Shown here: in pieces, positions 17,655-26,606 of the stretch
Layout of the letters: each line of letters begins with the position of its first letter
How positions within the stretch are numbered: the first letter of the stretch is position 1
Source: UKL13-2 sp038236905
GTDB lineage: Bacteria; Pseudomonadota; Gammaproteobacteria; Burkholderiales; Usitatibacteraceae
Length of the DNA: 64,000 nucleotides
NCBI GenBank assembly: GCA_038236905.1
Contig: JBBRZG010000002.1
Span: 19,064-83,063 of the forward strand
Reading direction: 5' to 3'
Notes under the pieces: model-generated
Seen by the model: the letters and a program-made list of their open reading frames with translations, nothing else
What the model was told of the DNA's origin: nothing
Database searches by the model: none
Program-made: the position numbers and the translations under genes

Positions 17655-20201
17655 TTAACGGCAGGCGGTTCGTAGGATATCTGTATTATTTCCTTCGTTC
17701 GTTTCGTTAGCGGTCGCGTTAATGTCAACCTGCACCTTGAAGCTGCGACATTTGCCGGTTTCACCGGCGGGCAGAACAAAGTCGTTACAAGCGAAGCCTG
17801 CTGGCGCTACAGACGGGTAGTTTTGATTTCCAACGGATCGATATTGACCGTTCACTTTATTGGTGCTCGGATTCAACGCCGCTGATTCAGTACTCACCGC
17901 GAAACCGCCGCTAGCTTTTTTGCCTTTGTTAGTGATGCAAACATAAACCGACTTGCGCTGACCTCGATCTTTTAACTCTATCGGTTGAACAGCTAAATCT
18001 GCCGCCCCAAGCGCCCGTAACGTTAAGCCAACTGGGGGCGCATTGTTGACATTGCTAGTGATTTTTGGGGGCTGCAGTGCTGCGCCAGAGCCTGCGCCAA
18101 TCGAGGAGCTGAGCGGCGTACCGTTTGGTGGGTTAAGCGCGCCGGTCGGTGGGGCGACGTTTATTTTTGGGGGCCGCAGTGCCGCGCCAGCGCCTGAACC
18201 AACCGTGGGGCTGAGCACCATACCGCTTGGTGGTTTAAAGGCGCCGGTCGGTGGGGCGACGTTTATTTTAGGCGGCAGTTTGGCGCCAACTGTGGTTCCA
18301 ATGGCGACACCTCCCGGCGTCTTTACTGGTTCGTTTGTGGTGCCGAACTTGTTGCTGTCTTGGTCGACGGCTACTACTCGGCTCCAGTTTATGCACGGCG
18401 TATCAACCCAATGTTCAGCCGATGAACGTTCAGCCGCGGTACATTCCCGCACATGCCCCGCACCCAACAATTGCTCAGCCAATTTATAGTTAGGACTTCC
18501 GGGTGCGATCGGCAATCCTGGACACGAGACCTGCAATGGGTCGGTGCTATGTAACTTGCATTCGGGCAGATGCTTCTTCGTGGCCGGCGTTGGTGTATTA
18601 ATATTGAAATTAAAGTCGAAGCCCGGCGACAACACCTGTGCCACCTGCGGCATGGCATCCGCCCATTTCTTTTGCTCCGGTGTACGCTTCAGTTGGCAAT
18701 CCATCACGCCAGCTTTAGGAATATCCAACACCGCCTTATTGCGGTAGGTATTCTGCAGCAGGGTATTGCACTGTTTCACAAAATCCGGATCACTGCACCC
18801 CACCGCAGTTGTGTTCCACAAAATATCGTATGAGCATGCGAGCCCAGCCGCTTGAAAGCGTTTGTCTTTGTGCCAAGCAATCATTTCTACCTGCGCAGCC
18901 GTAGTCGTCTGTCTAACGCAGGGTGTGCCACCGTAACCCCCGATAAAAGCGGTCTCGCACTCGTTAATTTCCTTGAGTGTGTCGCAAATGAATTTCTGGT
19001 TATTGATCTTGCAGCCTGCCGCCTGCAAATTTGCCAATAGCTGATTCGTAATTTTTGCAGCGACCACCGCGTCTTTCGCCAGCATGTCTTTGGCCGCGCC
19101 ATCAACGTCCAGCGGAAAGTCATAGTAGGTAATACCAGTGTTGTGCTGCCCCTTCGCAACGGCGCGGAAATAAGGCTCCTTTACATAGCTTATGGCGCGA
19201 CTCATCGCGAGAGTACCGGCCTTGCCATAGTCGACACTACCATCCTTTCTGTAAAACATTCCCATCGCGCTGGCAATAGCAATCCGCATGTCAGGAGTAC
19301 CTGGCGGCAGTTTTTGTTGGATGCCGTTGATTGTGTCTTTCGCCAATTTGGGATAGCGGGTCACGACTTGGCTACTGAAATACCTCTTCATCACGGCTGG
19401 ATGAAACTGGTTATCGCGAATGCGGTCGCAGTATTCTTGGGCAACAGCTTCCCCGTTGGTACACACCGGGTTGGAAGTAAAACTGCGTGTGTAGTAATAG
19501 GATTTGCAGGCATTCCAGCGCGGCAATACAACAGGGGTCCACGGGTCATTTACGCCGGAATCCATCCCTATGACCACCTTATCAACGACTGGTGCGAAAT
19601 AGAGGTCGTAATACTTTGCTGTAGGCATGGTGGTGTCGCAGGATTTGCGCAAGTCATTGAGGCCGTCGCGGATCGGGCCTGGCACCCAACCTGGCGTTTT
19701 TCCACTCAGAACATCGATCACGGTTTTTTTTGCAGTTTTGTACAAGAATGCGCCACACTTGTATAACGCTACGCACACCTCGTATACCTCAGCAGCGAGC
19801 TTGAGCGCTGTACACGCCACTGGGCCGCCGATCAAGCAAACCAGCTCCTCGCCGCCAATCTCGGCGGCCTTCAGCCATTTTTTGTTGCGAATAGCTGAAA
19901 CTAGTCCAATAACATTTTTGAACTGCGGATTTTGTTGCAACAACTGTGCCTTGGCACGGTCTACCGCTGAGCCAGTCAGGCCGTCAAGTAACGGTTTCAA
20001 GCAAGGTTCGGGACCGCCTTTTTCGATCGAGCAAATGATAATGTCGCTAGCAGCTGCAATATTTTCATCGATGAAACCAACGTCAGCCAAGACACCCAAA
20101 ATATCTCCAATAGTGTCGCCAACATTGGCATGTGCAGGCGGTACCAGCGCCAAGAAGACCGGCACCAGTAACGTAGTTGCAATACTCCGTAGCATTTTCA
20201 T
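17655..20201 (-). CDS. Large exported Cys-rich protein with Pro-rich repeats and CARDB-like C-terminus
   Basis: An 848-residue protein with a signal peptide (cut near PPAHA, residue 25). Residues about 30-600 form a cysteine-rich, mostly helical body with no family I recognise. Residues about 625-730 hold tandem 34-residue repeats around PPKINVAPPTGA, a flexible proline/glycine linker. Residues about 735-848 form a CARDB-like module (KSVYVCITNKGKKASGG, then ATANETNEGNNT). The many cysteines suggest a disulphide-stabilised extracellular or periplasmic protein. A Shine-Dalgarno AGGGA precedes the ATG. The same CARDB fold recurs alone in two neighbours, so this may be the main scaffold of the set. 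Confidence 0.72.
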   Translation of the reverse strand: MKMLRSIATTLLVPVFLALVPPAHANVGDTIGDILGVLADVGFIDENIAAASDIIICSIEKGGPEPCLKPLLDGLTGSAVDRAKAQLLQQNPQFKNVIGLVSAIRNKKWLKAAEIGGEELVCLIGGPVACTALKLAAEVYEVCVALYKCGAFLYKTAKKTVIDVLSGKTPGWVPGPIRDGLNDLRKSCDTTMPTAKYYDLYFAPVVDKVVIGMDSGVNDPWTPVVLPRWNACKSYYYTRSFTSNPVCTNGEAVAQEYCDRIRDNQFHPAVMKRYFSSQVVTRYPKLAKDTINGIQQKLPPGTPDMRIAIASAMGMFYRKDGSVDYGKAGTLAMSRAISYVKEPYFRAVAKGQHNTGITYYDFPLDVDGAAKDMLAKDAVVAAKITNQLLANLQAAGCKINNQKFICDTLKEINECETAFIGGYGGTPCVRQTTTAAQVEMIAWHKDKRFQAAGLACSYDILWNTTAVGCSDPDFVKQCNTLLQNTYRNKAVLDIPKAGVMDCQLKRTPEQKKWADAMPQVAQVLSPGFDFNFNINTPTPATKKHLPECKLHSTDPLQVSCPGLPIAPGSPNYKLAEQLLGAGHVRECTAAERSSAEHWVDTPCINWSRVVAVDQDSNKFGTTNEPVKTPGGVAIGTTVGAKLPPKINVAPPTGAFKPPSGMVLSPTVGSGAGAALRPPKINVAPPTGALNPPNGTPLSSSIGAGSGAALQPPKITSNVNNAPPVGLTLRALGAADLAVQPIELKDRGQRKSVYVCITNKGKKASGGFAVSTESAALNPSTNKVNGQYRSVGNQNYPSVAPAGFACNDFVLPAGETGKCRSFKVQVDINATANETNEGNNTDILRTACR
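18060..18290 (-). repeat. Tandem 102-bp coding repeat (34-aa Pro/Gly linker)
   Basis: Two near-identical copies and a partial third are spaced exactly 102 bp apart inside the 848-residue exported protein. For example, the block around CGGTGGGGCGACGTTTATTT recurs at about 18145 and 18247. The repeat encodes PPKINVAPPTGA-type linkers. Its close DNA identity suggests recent duplication and possible copy-number change. Confidence 0.8.
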
Positions 20202-20338
20202 GTCCCTGTTCCCTTTTGTCGTTCGCCTTGCGAATGCATGGCAGCCTTAGAGATAAAGACGCATAACGAAAGGAATTTACGACAGGGAGAGTGAAAAATG
20301 AACAAACTCAAACACTAGCGTGCGTTTTGAGATATTTG

Positions 20339-20587
20339 TCATGTTAAAACCGCGCCAGTGCTAGAGGTTGATTTTTTGATATAGCGGAATCCGCGCAATA
20401 TCTTGGGCCATGCCCAACTTTGGTCCACGTTTTCCTCTGCGGCGCGAATTTTTGGCGCATTGACGTTAACGCGCGTTTCACCATAAGCAAGCATGGCCAC
20501 TGTAGCAACGCACACCGCCGTGACAGTGCATTGAAAAGCAGCGCGTGACCAAAACCACCGTCCTCCTTTGTCATCTTGGTGATTCAT
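20339..20587 (-). CDS. Small membrane-anchored protein, unknown
   Basis: An 82-residue protein with one hydrophobic segment (about 16-34, FQCTVTAVCVATVAMLAYG). A charged N-terminus comes first and a soluble tail follows. GGAAAG lies about 4 nt before the ATG. It lies between the two larger exported proteins on the same strand. No domain is recognised. Expression is plausible but not certain. Confidence 0.45.
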   Translation of the reverse strand: MNHQDDKGGRWFWSRAAFQCTVTAVCVATVAMLAYGETRVNVNAPKIRAAEENVDQSWAWPKILRGFRYIKKSTSSTGAVLT

Positions 20588-20689
20588 GTTCTTTCCAAAA
20601 ATGTTGGTGGAAACGCGCGAAAATATTTGTCCTGACTATCAGAAGCAACGCCACCTGCAAATACGACGTTGCTGACCCCGCTCAAAGAA

Positions 20690-20720
20690 AAATAAAAAAC
20701 CCCAGCATTCACGGGGGTTT
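20690..20720 (-). terminator. Rho-independent terminator of the 20819-21439 gene
   Basis: Read on the minus strand, AAACCCCC, a loop GTGAATGCT and GGGGTTT form a 7-bp stem followed by TTTTTTATTTTT. It lies about 100 nt past the stop of the CARDB-like gene, so that gene probably forms its own transcript. Confidence 0.8.
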
Positions 20721-20818
20721 CCAAGCAGCTATGCTAAGAGACGTTTGCCGATGCTGAGGTTTAATCTGAAAATTCGCGATCACGCTGATGAACGCAAGTG
20801 CCGCGTTGTAGATCAGCG

Positions 20819-21439
20819 CTAGTCTTTAGCAGTCTTTACTGGATTGAGCACCACGCCAGGTTTCGCGTGCACATCGTTGTTGTCGTAATTGGTCTCGACG
20901 ATCTGCTTTTGATTGTTCACAATGAAATGCACATCAAAAATCTTTTCGCCTGCTTTGAGCGCGCCTTGCGAGGAGTTGAAGGCGCCTTTGCTTTCCCGGA
21001 AGTCGCAGGTGGTGACAAAGGTGGCGTTTGGCGCGAGCGGTTTCATCATGTACACGCGCTCCAACGCGTAAGCGCCGCCATCGGGCTTGGATGCGTTGGC
21101 GGCGCAATAGACGTTGGTCTCGGCGGATGCTGTTGTGCCAATATTTTTTACCGACACGTAATAGACGTTCGGTGCGCGCTCGCCGTAGTTGTTGATGGCG
21201 AGATCCACATTTGGCTTACCCGGAATACGAATGGCTGGCCGTTCGGATGTTTTGAGCGGGCTAAGCGGAGTCAATGTTCTGTCGGCAGGCGCGAGTGGTG
21301 CGGTGAGTGCGGAAGGCGGTTTGAGCGCGCCGGGGCTGCCGAGTTGGCTGGGTTGGGCGCTGACGTTCAGAGTGCTAAAACTGGTAGTCGCGAATAGCGC
21401 GGCCATCATGATGGTGCTGGGTTTGTATTGGCGTTTCAT
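20819..21439 (-). CDS. Exported CARDB-like protein (paralogue of 13055-13609)
   Basis: A 206-residue protein. GGAG lies 7 nt before the ATG at 21439. The adjacent ATG at 21442 is the other option. A signal peptide (cut near NVSAQP, residue 29) is followed by a Pro/Ala/Leu spacer (PSALTAPLAPADRTLTPL) and a CARDB-like domain (about 75-195): NVYYVSVKNIGTTASAETN, YCAANAS, then FDVHFIVNNQKQIVETNYDN. Order, spacer and motifs match the 13055-13609 protein closely. A terminator follows it. Such domains are usually extracellular binding or adhesive modules. The ligand here is unknown. Confidence 0.76.
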   Translation of the reverse strand: MKRQYKPSTIMMAALFATTSFSTLNVSAQPSQLGSPGALKPPSALTAPLAPADRTLTPLSPLKTSERPAIRIPGKPNVDLAINNYGERAPNVYYVSVKNIGTTASAETNVYCAANASKPDGGAYALERVYMMKPLAPNATFVTTCDFRESKGAFNSSQGALKAGEKIFDVHFIVNNQKQIVETNYDNNDVHAKPGVVLNPVKTAKD

Positions 21440-21700
21440 CATATTTCTCCAAAAAGAAAGAGCGCGATGCGCGGCTAAAAAAGGGTCACGTGAGTTAAGA
21501 CGCAGACTCGCCGCAATTTGCGACATCTAAAGCTGCAACCTATTCGGTAGAGAACGTTCGCGCTCGGCCCAAATCTTAATCGCCAATATCCGCGGCACTC
21601 TTGGCGCATTTAAGTCTAAAAATGCTTATCGGCGCTGGTTTTTTGTTTACGGCGAGTTTATGTGCGTCGAGAGGGCGACGGCGTTTTTTGAACGGCGGGG

Positions 21701-24700
21701 CTAGAACCCAAACCAACCCGCCGATAGCGGCAATTTTGGCGTACGTCCGGTTGCTTTGGCTAGCTGATCGAGCGCAGCGGGTTGTTGTGCAGCCGGTCCT
21801 GTTAGTGCGTCAACATAATCGAGTACGGCCGAAATGTGTTTGGCATCAGGGAACCGTAATTTCATCAAGGCCCGCACCTCCGTCACTTCTACGCGAGCAG
21901 CTTCAATTTGGCCGCTGATTGCCAGCAGATAGGCCCGCATCGTTCGCGCGCTCGGGATCGTGGCTAATCGCGGGTTCTTCACCAGCATGTCCATCTGTTG
22001 CGCAGCAGCCTGAATATTGCCCGATTGCGCAGCGGCGTTTGCCTGAAGGGCGGTGAGGACGATCACTTCGGCTGCCTCGGGGGCGAGATTAAGTGCTTTC
22101 GTAAGCTGAAGTCCGCGCGTGATCATGGTGGTGGCATCGACCTTCTGGTCAAGTGCTACTTGTGCGAGCGCCATTAAGGTTCGGGCGACGGTTCGTTGAG
22201 GTGGGTTATCGCTAGCAGGCAATGCGGCCAGCGCTTTCGTCATGTAGTCTGTGGCCTTTTCAGTTTGCCCCGAAAATTGATAACACATCGCTGCTTTCGA
22301 CAGCACATCAACCGTCAGCGGATGCTTTGCACCCGTAATCCGTTCGCGAGTCGCGGCTAATTCCGCGTATTGTTTGGCGCAGTCGGAATAGCGCGCCAGT
22401 TGTCGCGTCATCTCGGCGGCAAAATAGCGTGTCACCATGGTTCTATCTGCTTCAAAACCGAGATAAGCGGACGAATCCGTGATGATGCTATCCAGCCGTG
22501 CCACGGATTCTGAGAGTTGCCCGGCGCGAGCGTAACTCACGGCAAGGTTGGCCCGCATGGTTAATGCGTCGCCCAGCTTTCCGGGCGGTGGACTTAAAAA
22601 CAAGGGCTCAATTGCCAACAAAATGGCACGCTCTTCGTTGAGGTCGTTGCGCGCGCCCGCCAGTACGGCGCGCACGTTTTCAACCTCTGCGAACATCCAG
22701 CTCTTGTTGCCGAGTCGTTGAAGAACTTGCTCGCGCAAAGGGGTGATGATGGGCGCAATTTCAGCCAACTTACCTTGCTTTTGCAAAGCTGCAGCGAGGT
22801 TGGTTTTGCCGATTATTACGACGTCGCTGACCTCGCCATCGGCCACTTCGAGAATGGGCAGCGATGTTCGAAAATGCTGTTCAGCTTCGCTGAATTTCTC
22901 AGCATCCATTTCTGCCATTGCTAGCGCATGCAAATTCCGCGCGTACTCGACAGACTGTGTGCCTGCGCGCTTTGCGGTTGCCGCCGCGGCCTCGGTAAGT
23001 AACGGAATTGCGCGTTGCGGCTGGGAAAGTGAGGCGTAAGTGCGTCCCAGCACCGACTGTAGCTCGGCTAGCGTATCCGGTGCTGAGGCGAATTGTTCAC
23101 TTAGCTTTTTGGTACCGGCGTCTAACAAATCGCGCGCCAGCAGTTTTTCCCCTTTCGCGCGTTCCGGGTCGGCGCTCTCAAACAGCGTTATTAGAAACTG
23201 GTTGACGGCCTTTGCCTTGTTAGCCTCGGATTCTGCAACTTGGCTGGACCGAGCGGCAGCTCGCTCGGCCGAGCGCGATTTTTTTTCATTGATAGTTGCG
23301 ATCTGCGCGCTTGCGTCAGCGAGCCGTTGCGCAGCGATTGCGGCAGATTTGGAAAGCTCGCTTTCGCCCAGTGCCGCATTCGCCTGCGCAGTTGAAATCT
23401 CAGCTAATCGGCGCTGTTGCACCGCCGTTTCTTTCTCAAGATCTGCTCGTTTAGCTTCCGTATTGGCGCGCTCAGCTTGCCAAATCGCAGCGAGCAAGCC
23501 GACGCTCACCGCGACAAACGCGATAGAAGTAACCGCCGCCAATGTGCGGTTTCGTTTCAGCCACAAACCGGTTTTGTATTGCCAGTTACCGCGCCTGGCA
23601 GCGACCGGCAAGTTGTTAAGCCATCGCTCGAGATCGGCGGCAAATGCGCTTAAAGTGGAATAGCGGTCGGCGGGCTGTTTGCGCAACGCCTTGGCAACGA
23701 TCGCTTCAAGATCGCCTTTTGCGCGGGCCGCGTCGTTGGGTCGGTTTTTAGGGTGCGGTACTTTCTCATCAAGTGCTTTGGATATTGACTTTGCATCGCT
23801 ATGAACAATCGCATGCTCCAGTGCCGCGCGGCTCTCGTTTTTGGTCGCGGCGTTGAACGGCAGTGTGCCGGTGAGCAACTCGAACAGCAACACACCCATC
23901 GAAAACACATCAGCCGCCACGCCGGTCGGCTCGCCTGTGATCTGTTCGGGCGCGCAATAGCCAAGCGTGAAACCGCGCCCGGTCATGCGGGTCAGCGAGG
24001 TCGCAACTTCTTCGTCGGCATCGTCGATTAATTTGGCAATTCCAAAATCCAACAACGAGGGCTCGCCCGCAGCGGTAACCAGCACATTGGATGGTTTCAA
24101 ATCCCGATGCACCACCAGTTGACCGTGGGCGTGTTCGGCGGCGCGACAAACTTTGAGGATCAACGCGACCCGTTCTTCGACGCGCGGCGCATGTACCGCC
24201 GCCCACTCCGTGATCGGTACGCCGTCAACATATTCCATCACCAAATAGGGCTCGCCCAGATGCGTGCCGGCATCAAGCATCCGCGCAATGCCCGGGTGAG
24301 CAAGCCGCGCGAGCAATCTCCGTTCGCGTAGAAAACGCGCCACTACCTCGGTCTTGCCCAGACCAGTCCGCAGAAATTTGATCGCCGCGTGGCCGTCAAA
24401 GTTGCCATCATGTCGCGCGGCCAGCCACACTGCGCCCATCCCGCCTTCGCCAATCTTCTGCTCAAGCTGCCACGCGCCAATTTTGTCTCCCGGCTGGAGG
24501 TTTAAGTCGGTGTCAGCGGCTGTGGAAGTGGCGGTATTGAGCCGTGCTTCGAATTCCTGCGCGCCTACGCCGATCAGGCTCGGCGGTTGATTGGTTTGTG
24601 AAGTTTGCGAATCGGTATCGTCAAACTCAGCGAGCATTTTTTTGATGGCGGCAACATGTTCGGGCGCGGTCTTTTCGAGCGAATCGAACCAGTCGGCTCG

Positions 24701-24787
24701 AGCCCTTTTTGGCAGGTCAGAGACCTCATCCAACAGCGCTGAGCGCCGTTGCCAGTTCGTTTTGTCGACGGTGTTTTTGGTATTCAT
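21701..24787 (-). CDS. Membrane Ser/Thr protein kinase with C-terminal TPR sensor region
   Basis: A 1028-residue Hanks-type kinase. The N-terminal domain (about 105-395) has the glycine loop IGEGGMGAVW (112-121), Lys137 in AAIKFL, the catalytic loop HRDLKPSN with Asp229, and DFG at 247-249, so it should be active. A single membrane helix (about 415-436) follows. Next is an Ala/Glu-rich coiled coil (about 437-540) and then a long helical TPR-like array (about 560-1010). The topology puts the kinase in the cytoplasm and the TPR part outside the membrane. It lies 24 nt after the ECF sigma-factor gene, so the two form one operon. Kinase-TPR proteins with this partner are frequent in Xanthomonadales and Burkholderiales. 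Confidence 0.9.
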   Translation of the reverse strand: MNTKNTVDKTNWQRRSALLDEVSDLPKRARADWFDSLEKTAPEHVAAIKKMLAEFDDTDSQTSQTNQPPSLIGVGAQEFEARLNTATSTAADTDLNLQPGDKIGAWQLEQKIGEGGMGAVWLAARHDGNFDGHAAIKFLRTGLGKTEVVARFLRERRLLARLAHPGIARMLDAGTHLGEPYLVMEYVDGVPITEWAAVHAPRVEERVALILKVCRAAEHAHGQLVVHRDLKPSNVLVTAAGEPSLLDFGIAKLIDDADEEVATSLTRMTGRGFTLGYCAPEQITGEPTGVAADVFSMGVLLFELLTGTLPFNAATKNESRAALEHAIVHSDAKSISKALDEKVPHPKNRPNDAARAKGDLEAIVAKALRKQPADRYSTLSAFAADLERWLNNLPVAARRGNWQYKTGLWLKRNRTLAAVTSIAFVAVSVGLLAAIWQAERANTEAKRADLEKETAVQQRRLAEISTAQANAALGESELSKSAAIAAQRLADASAQIATINEKKSRSAERAAARSSQVAESEANKAKAVNQFLITLFESADPERAKGEKLLARDLLDAGTKKLSEQFASAPDTLAELQSVLGRTYASLSQPQRAIPLLTEAAAATAKRAGTQSVEYARNLHALAMAEMDAEKFSEAEQHFRTSLPILEVADGEVSDVVIIGKTNLAAALQKQGKLAEIAPIITPLREQVLQRLGNKSWMFAEVENVRAVLAGARNDLNEERAILLAIEPLFLSPPPGKLGDALTMRANLAVSYARAGQLSESVARLDSIITDSSAYLGFEADRTMVTRYFAAEMTRQLARYSDCAKQYAELAATRERITGAKHPLTVDVLSKAAMCYQFSGQTEKATDYMTKALAALPASDNPPQRTVARTLMALAQVALDQKVDATTMITRGLQLTKALNLAPEAAEVIVLTALQANAAAQSGNIQAAAQQMDMLVKNPRLATIPSARTMRAYLLAISGQIEAARVEVTEVRALMKLRFPDAKHISAVLDYVDALTGPAAQQPAALDQLAKATGRTPKLPLSAGWFGF

Positions 24788-24811
24788 AACGGGCTTGTCT
24801 GGTGCCGGTTT

Positions 24812-25441
24812 TTAAGCGCTTCGCTCAACCATCTCTTCCAGCAGCGCTTTCGCTTTGACCCAATCACGGTCCACGGTGCGGCTGGCGACTTTGCGTAACG
24901 CGGCAATATCGGCAACGGTCAAGCCGGCAAAATAGCGGAGCTCCACCAGCTCATACAATGAATAATCGATCGCCTTTAATTGCTCCAGCGCCTGATCCAG
25001 CAAGAACCAATTGTCACGTCCCGCAGCGGCAATCGAGTCGGCTTGCGACAGCGTGACTTGGATCTGATCGCCGCCGCGCTTTTCCGCGCTTTCAGCACGG
25101 AGATAATCTAGCACCACAGACCGGAGCACCTTGCCGACATACGCAAAAAATTGCACCCGCGATTCGCCCGCCATGCCTTCACGATCCGCCATCCGCAAAA
25201 AGCCTTCGTTTACCAAAGCAGTGGTATTCAGGCTGGTGACACCGCCTGCTGCGTATAAACGTGAACGCGCCAGTCGTTTGATCTCGGGATACAAAACGCT
25301 ATAGAGGCGGGCCGAGGCGCCTGAGTCGCCGGCCCGTAATTCGTTCAGCAGCTGCGTGACTTGATTGGGCCCGCCACCCGCCGCCACACTAGCGTCTGGA
25401 CTTTGGTTTGGGTTTGAATCGGCTAATTTTGACGAATCCAC
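24812..25441 (-). CDS. ECF-family RNA polymerase sigma factor
   Basis: A 209-residue sigma factor starting at GTG, with GGAG 9 nt upstream. Region 2 runs from VTQLLNELRAGDSGA through FFAYVGKVLRSVVLDYLR. Region 4 holds ELRYFAGLTVADIAAL followed by the SRTVDRDWVKAKALL helix. The pattern is the ECF subfamily often encoded beside Ser/Thr kinase-TPR proteins. No anti-sigma factor gene is visible, and the adjacent kinase may control it by phosphorylation. The exported-protein genes next door are natural candidate targets, but this is inference. Confidence 0.88.
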   Translation of the reverse strand: MDSSKLADSNPNQSPDASVAAGGGPNQVTQLLNELRAGDSGASARLYSVLYPEIKRLARSRLYAAGGVTSLNTTALVNEGFLRMADREGMAGESRVQFFAYVGKVLRSVVLDYLRAESAEKRGGDQIQVTLSQADSIAAAGRDNWFLLDQALEQLKAIDYSLYELVELRYFAGLTVADIAALRKVASRTVDRDWVKAKALLEEMVERSA

Positions 25442-25772
25442 GCGATAGCTCTCCGGCTGTTAGTCGAGATAAAGTCCAAGCGGTAGACAGCAATGTGTCC
25501 AAATTCAATGGCGCTTTGATTGTAGCGGAACAACGGCGGGAAGCTCACGCTTTGATCGACCGTTGGTCAGTCGAGCGGCTTATATTTTTCTTATAAACGC
25601 TAGATTAGGCAACACGTTCAGAGCAAAAAGGCTTGAAGACGCGCTTCTGGTCTGGTGTTTCAATTGCGAATTGAATGGCAATGCGAGCGTAGCCGATCAG
25701 ACTAGGAATTTCTCGCGTTGCCCGCTGCGGCGACTTAACGGTGGCCGCAGCGTGCGAACTTATTGCAACAAT
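25442..25772. other. Upstream region of the sigma factor-kinase operon
   Basis: About 330 bases between the sigma-factor start and the end of the DUF3455 gene, all minus strand. It presumably contains the operon promoter and the DUF3455 terminator, but I can mark neither with confidence. A plus-strand open frame running through here and the DUF3455 gene is an antisense shadow. Confidence 0.45.
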
Positions 25773-26327
25773 CTAGCTGGCTTTGTAAAAAATGTAGTCA
25801 GCTTGGTATTTAACGATTTCTTTGGCGTCCAGATTACCTGCCGTACACGGGGTGGCTGGCGCTACACCGCCCTTGGTATCCACGCGCTGGATGTAAGTGA
25901 CGCCGGTCATGGCACCGGTGCCCATCGCCGGATTACCTTTGACCAATTGCAGAGCAATGCTGCCGGGGACATTAGGCGCTACCGCAACTTGCGCGCCGGT
26001 GAGTTTCGAGCCGTCCATGGCTTCCCATGTCGCCGGTGGGCCGTAGTATTTACCGACTTGTTTGCCGCTGCGGTCATTCAAGCTCGCAACCGGACCGACA
26101 AATACCCATTCAAATTGACCTGCTGCATCTTTTTTTGCGCGGCACTGATATGTAATTTCACCCACACCAACGGTCTCGAGCGCGACCTTGTTGCCGGCTG
26201 GAACTTGAACTGCAGCGGGCAATGCGGTTTGAGAATACAGGGGCGCAGAAGGCGACATGCTGCCACAAGCAGCGAGTAAGCCCAACGCAAGAACTGAAGC
26301 TGATGCGGTTACAGTACGACGTATCAT
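25773..26327 (-). CDS. DUF3455 domain lipoprotein
   Basis: A 184-residue protein. LALGLLAACGSM is a clear lipobox, with lipidation at Cys21. The mature protein is a DUF3455 domain: ITYQCRAKKDAAGQFEW, LNDRSGKQVGKYYGPPATWE, MDGSKLTGAQVA, then TYIQRVDTKGG near the end. Family members are secreted or surface proteins of unknown activity. It is the first gene of the minus-strand exported block and lies divergent from the glycosyltransferase at 26607. Confidence 0.82.
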   Translation of the reverse strand: MIRRTVTASASVLALGLLAACGSMSPSAPLYSQTALPAAVQVPAGNKVALETVGVGEITYQCRAKKDAAGQFEWVFVGPVASLNDRSGKQVGKYYGPPATWEAMDGSKLTGAQVAVAPNVPGSIALQLVKGNPAMGTGAMTGVTYIQRVDTKGGVAPATPCTAGNLDAKEIVKYQADYIFYKAS

Positions 26328-26606
26328 TTTTAACTCCTAAGGTTTTGTGAATAGCCTGAACAGGCCAAGTTAAATAAGGTGTGGAGAACGGCGCACGTCA
26401 CTTTCCCTATGTTCGGCAACTTGCGTCCGAAACATCATACGCGCGGAGGTGAGATATTGGATTCAAATTTTTTCGAAGATAATTAGGTCAGTAAATATTC
26501 GCCCCGTTTCCGCCATTGTTTCCCTTTTTGTTTCCGCTTTTTTTCCGTTTCTGTTTCGCTTATTGAAGCGGGATGGGACACACCTTAATACGAAAAAGCC
26601 CGCTAC

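Noticed and set aside
18043..18489. Glycine-rich plus-strand frame of 148 residues with repeats
   Set aside because: It is the antisense image of the Pro/Gly linker repeats in the minus-strand gene.
19143..20250. Two 207-residue plus-strand frames
   Set aside because: Both are shadows of the 848-residue exported protein on the other strand.
25563..26279. 238-residue plus-strand frame
   Set aside because: It is antisense to the DUF3455 lipoprotein, which has a lipobox and family motifs.
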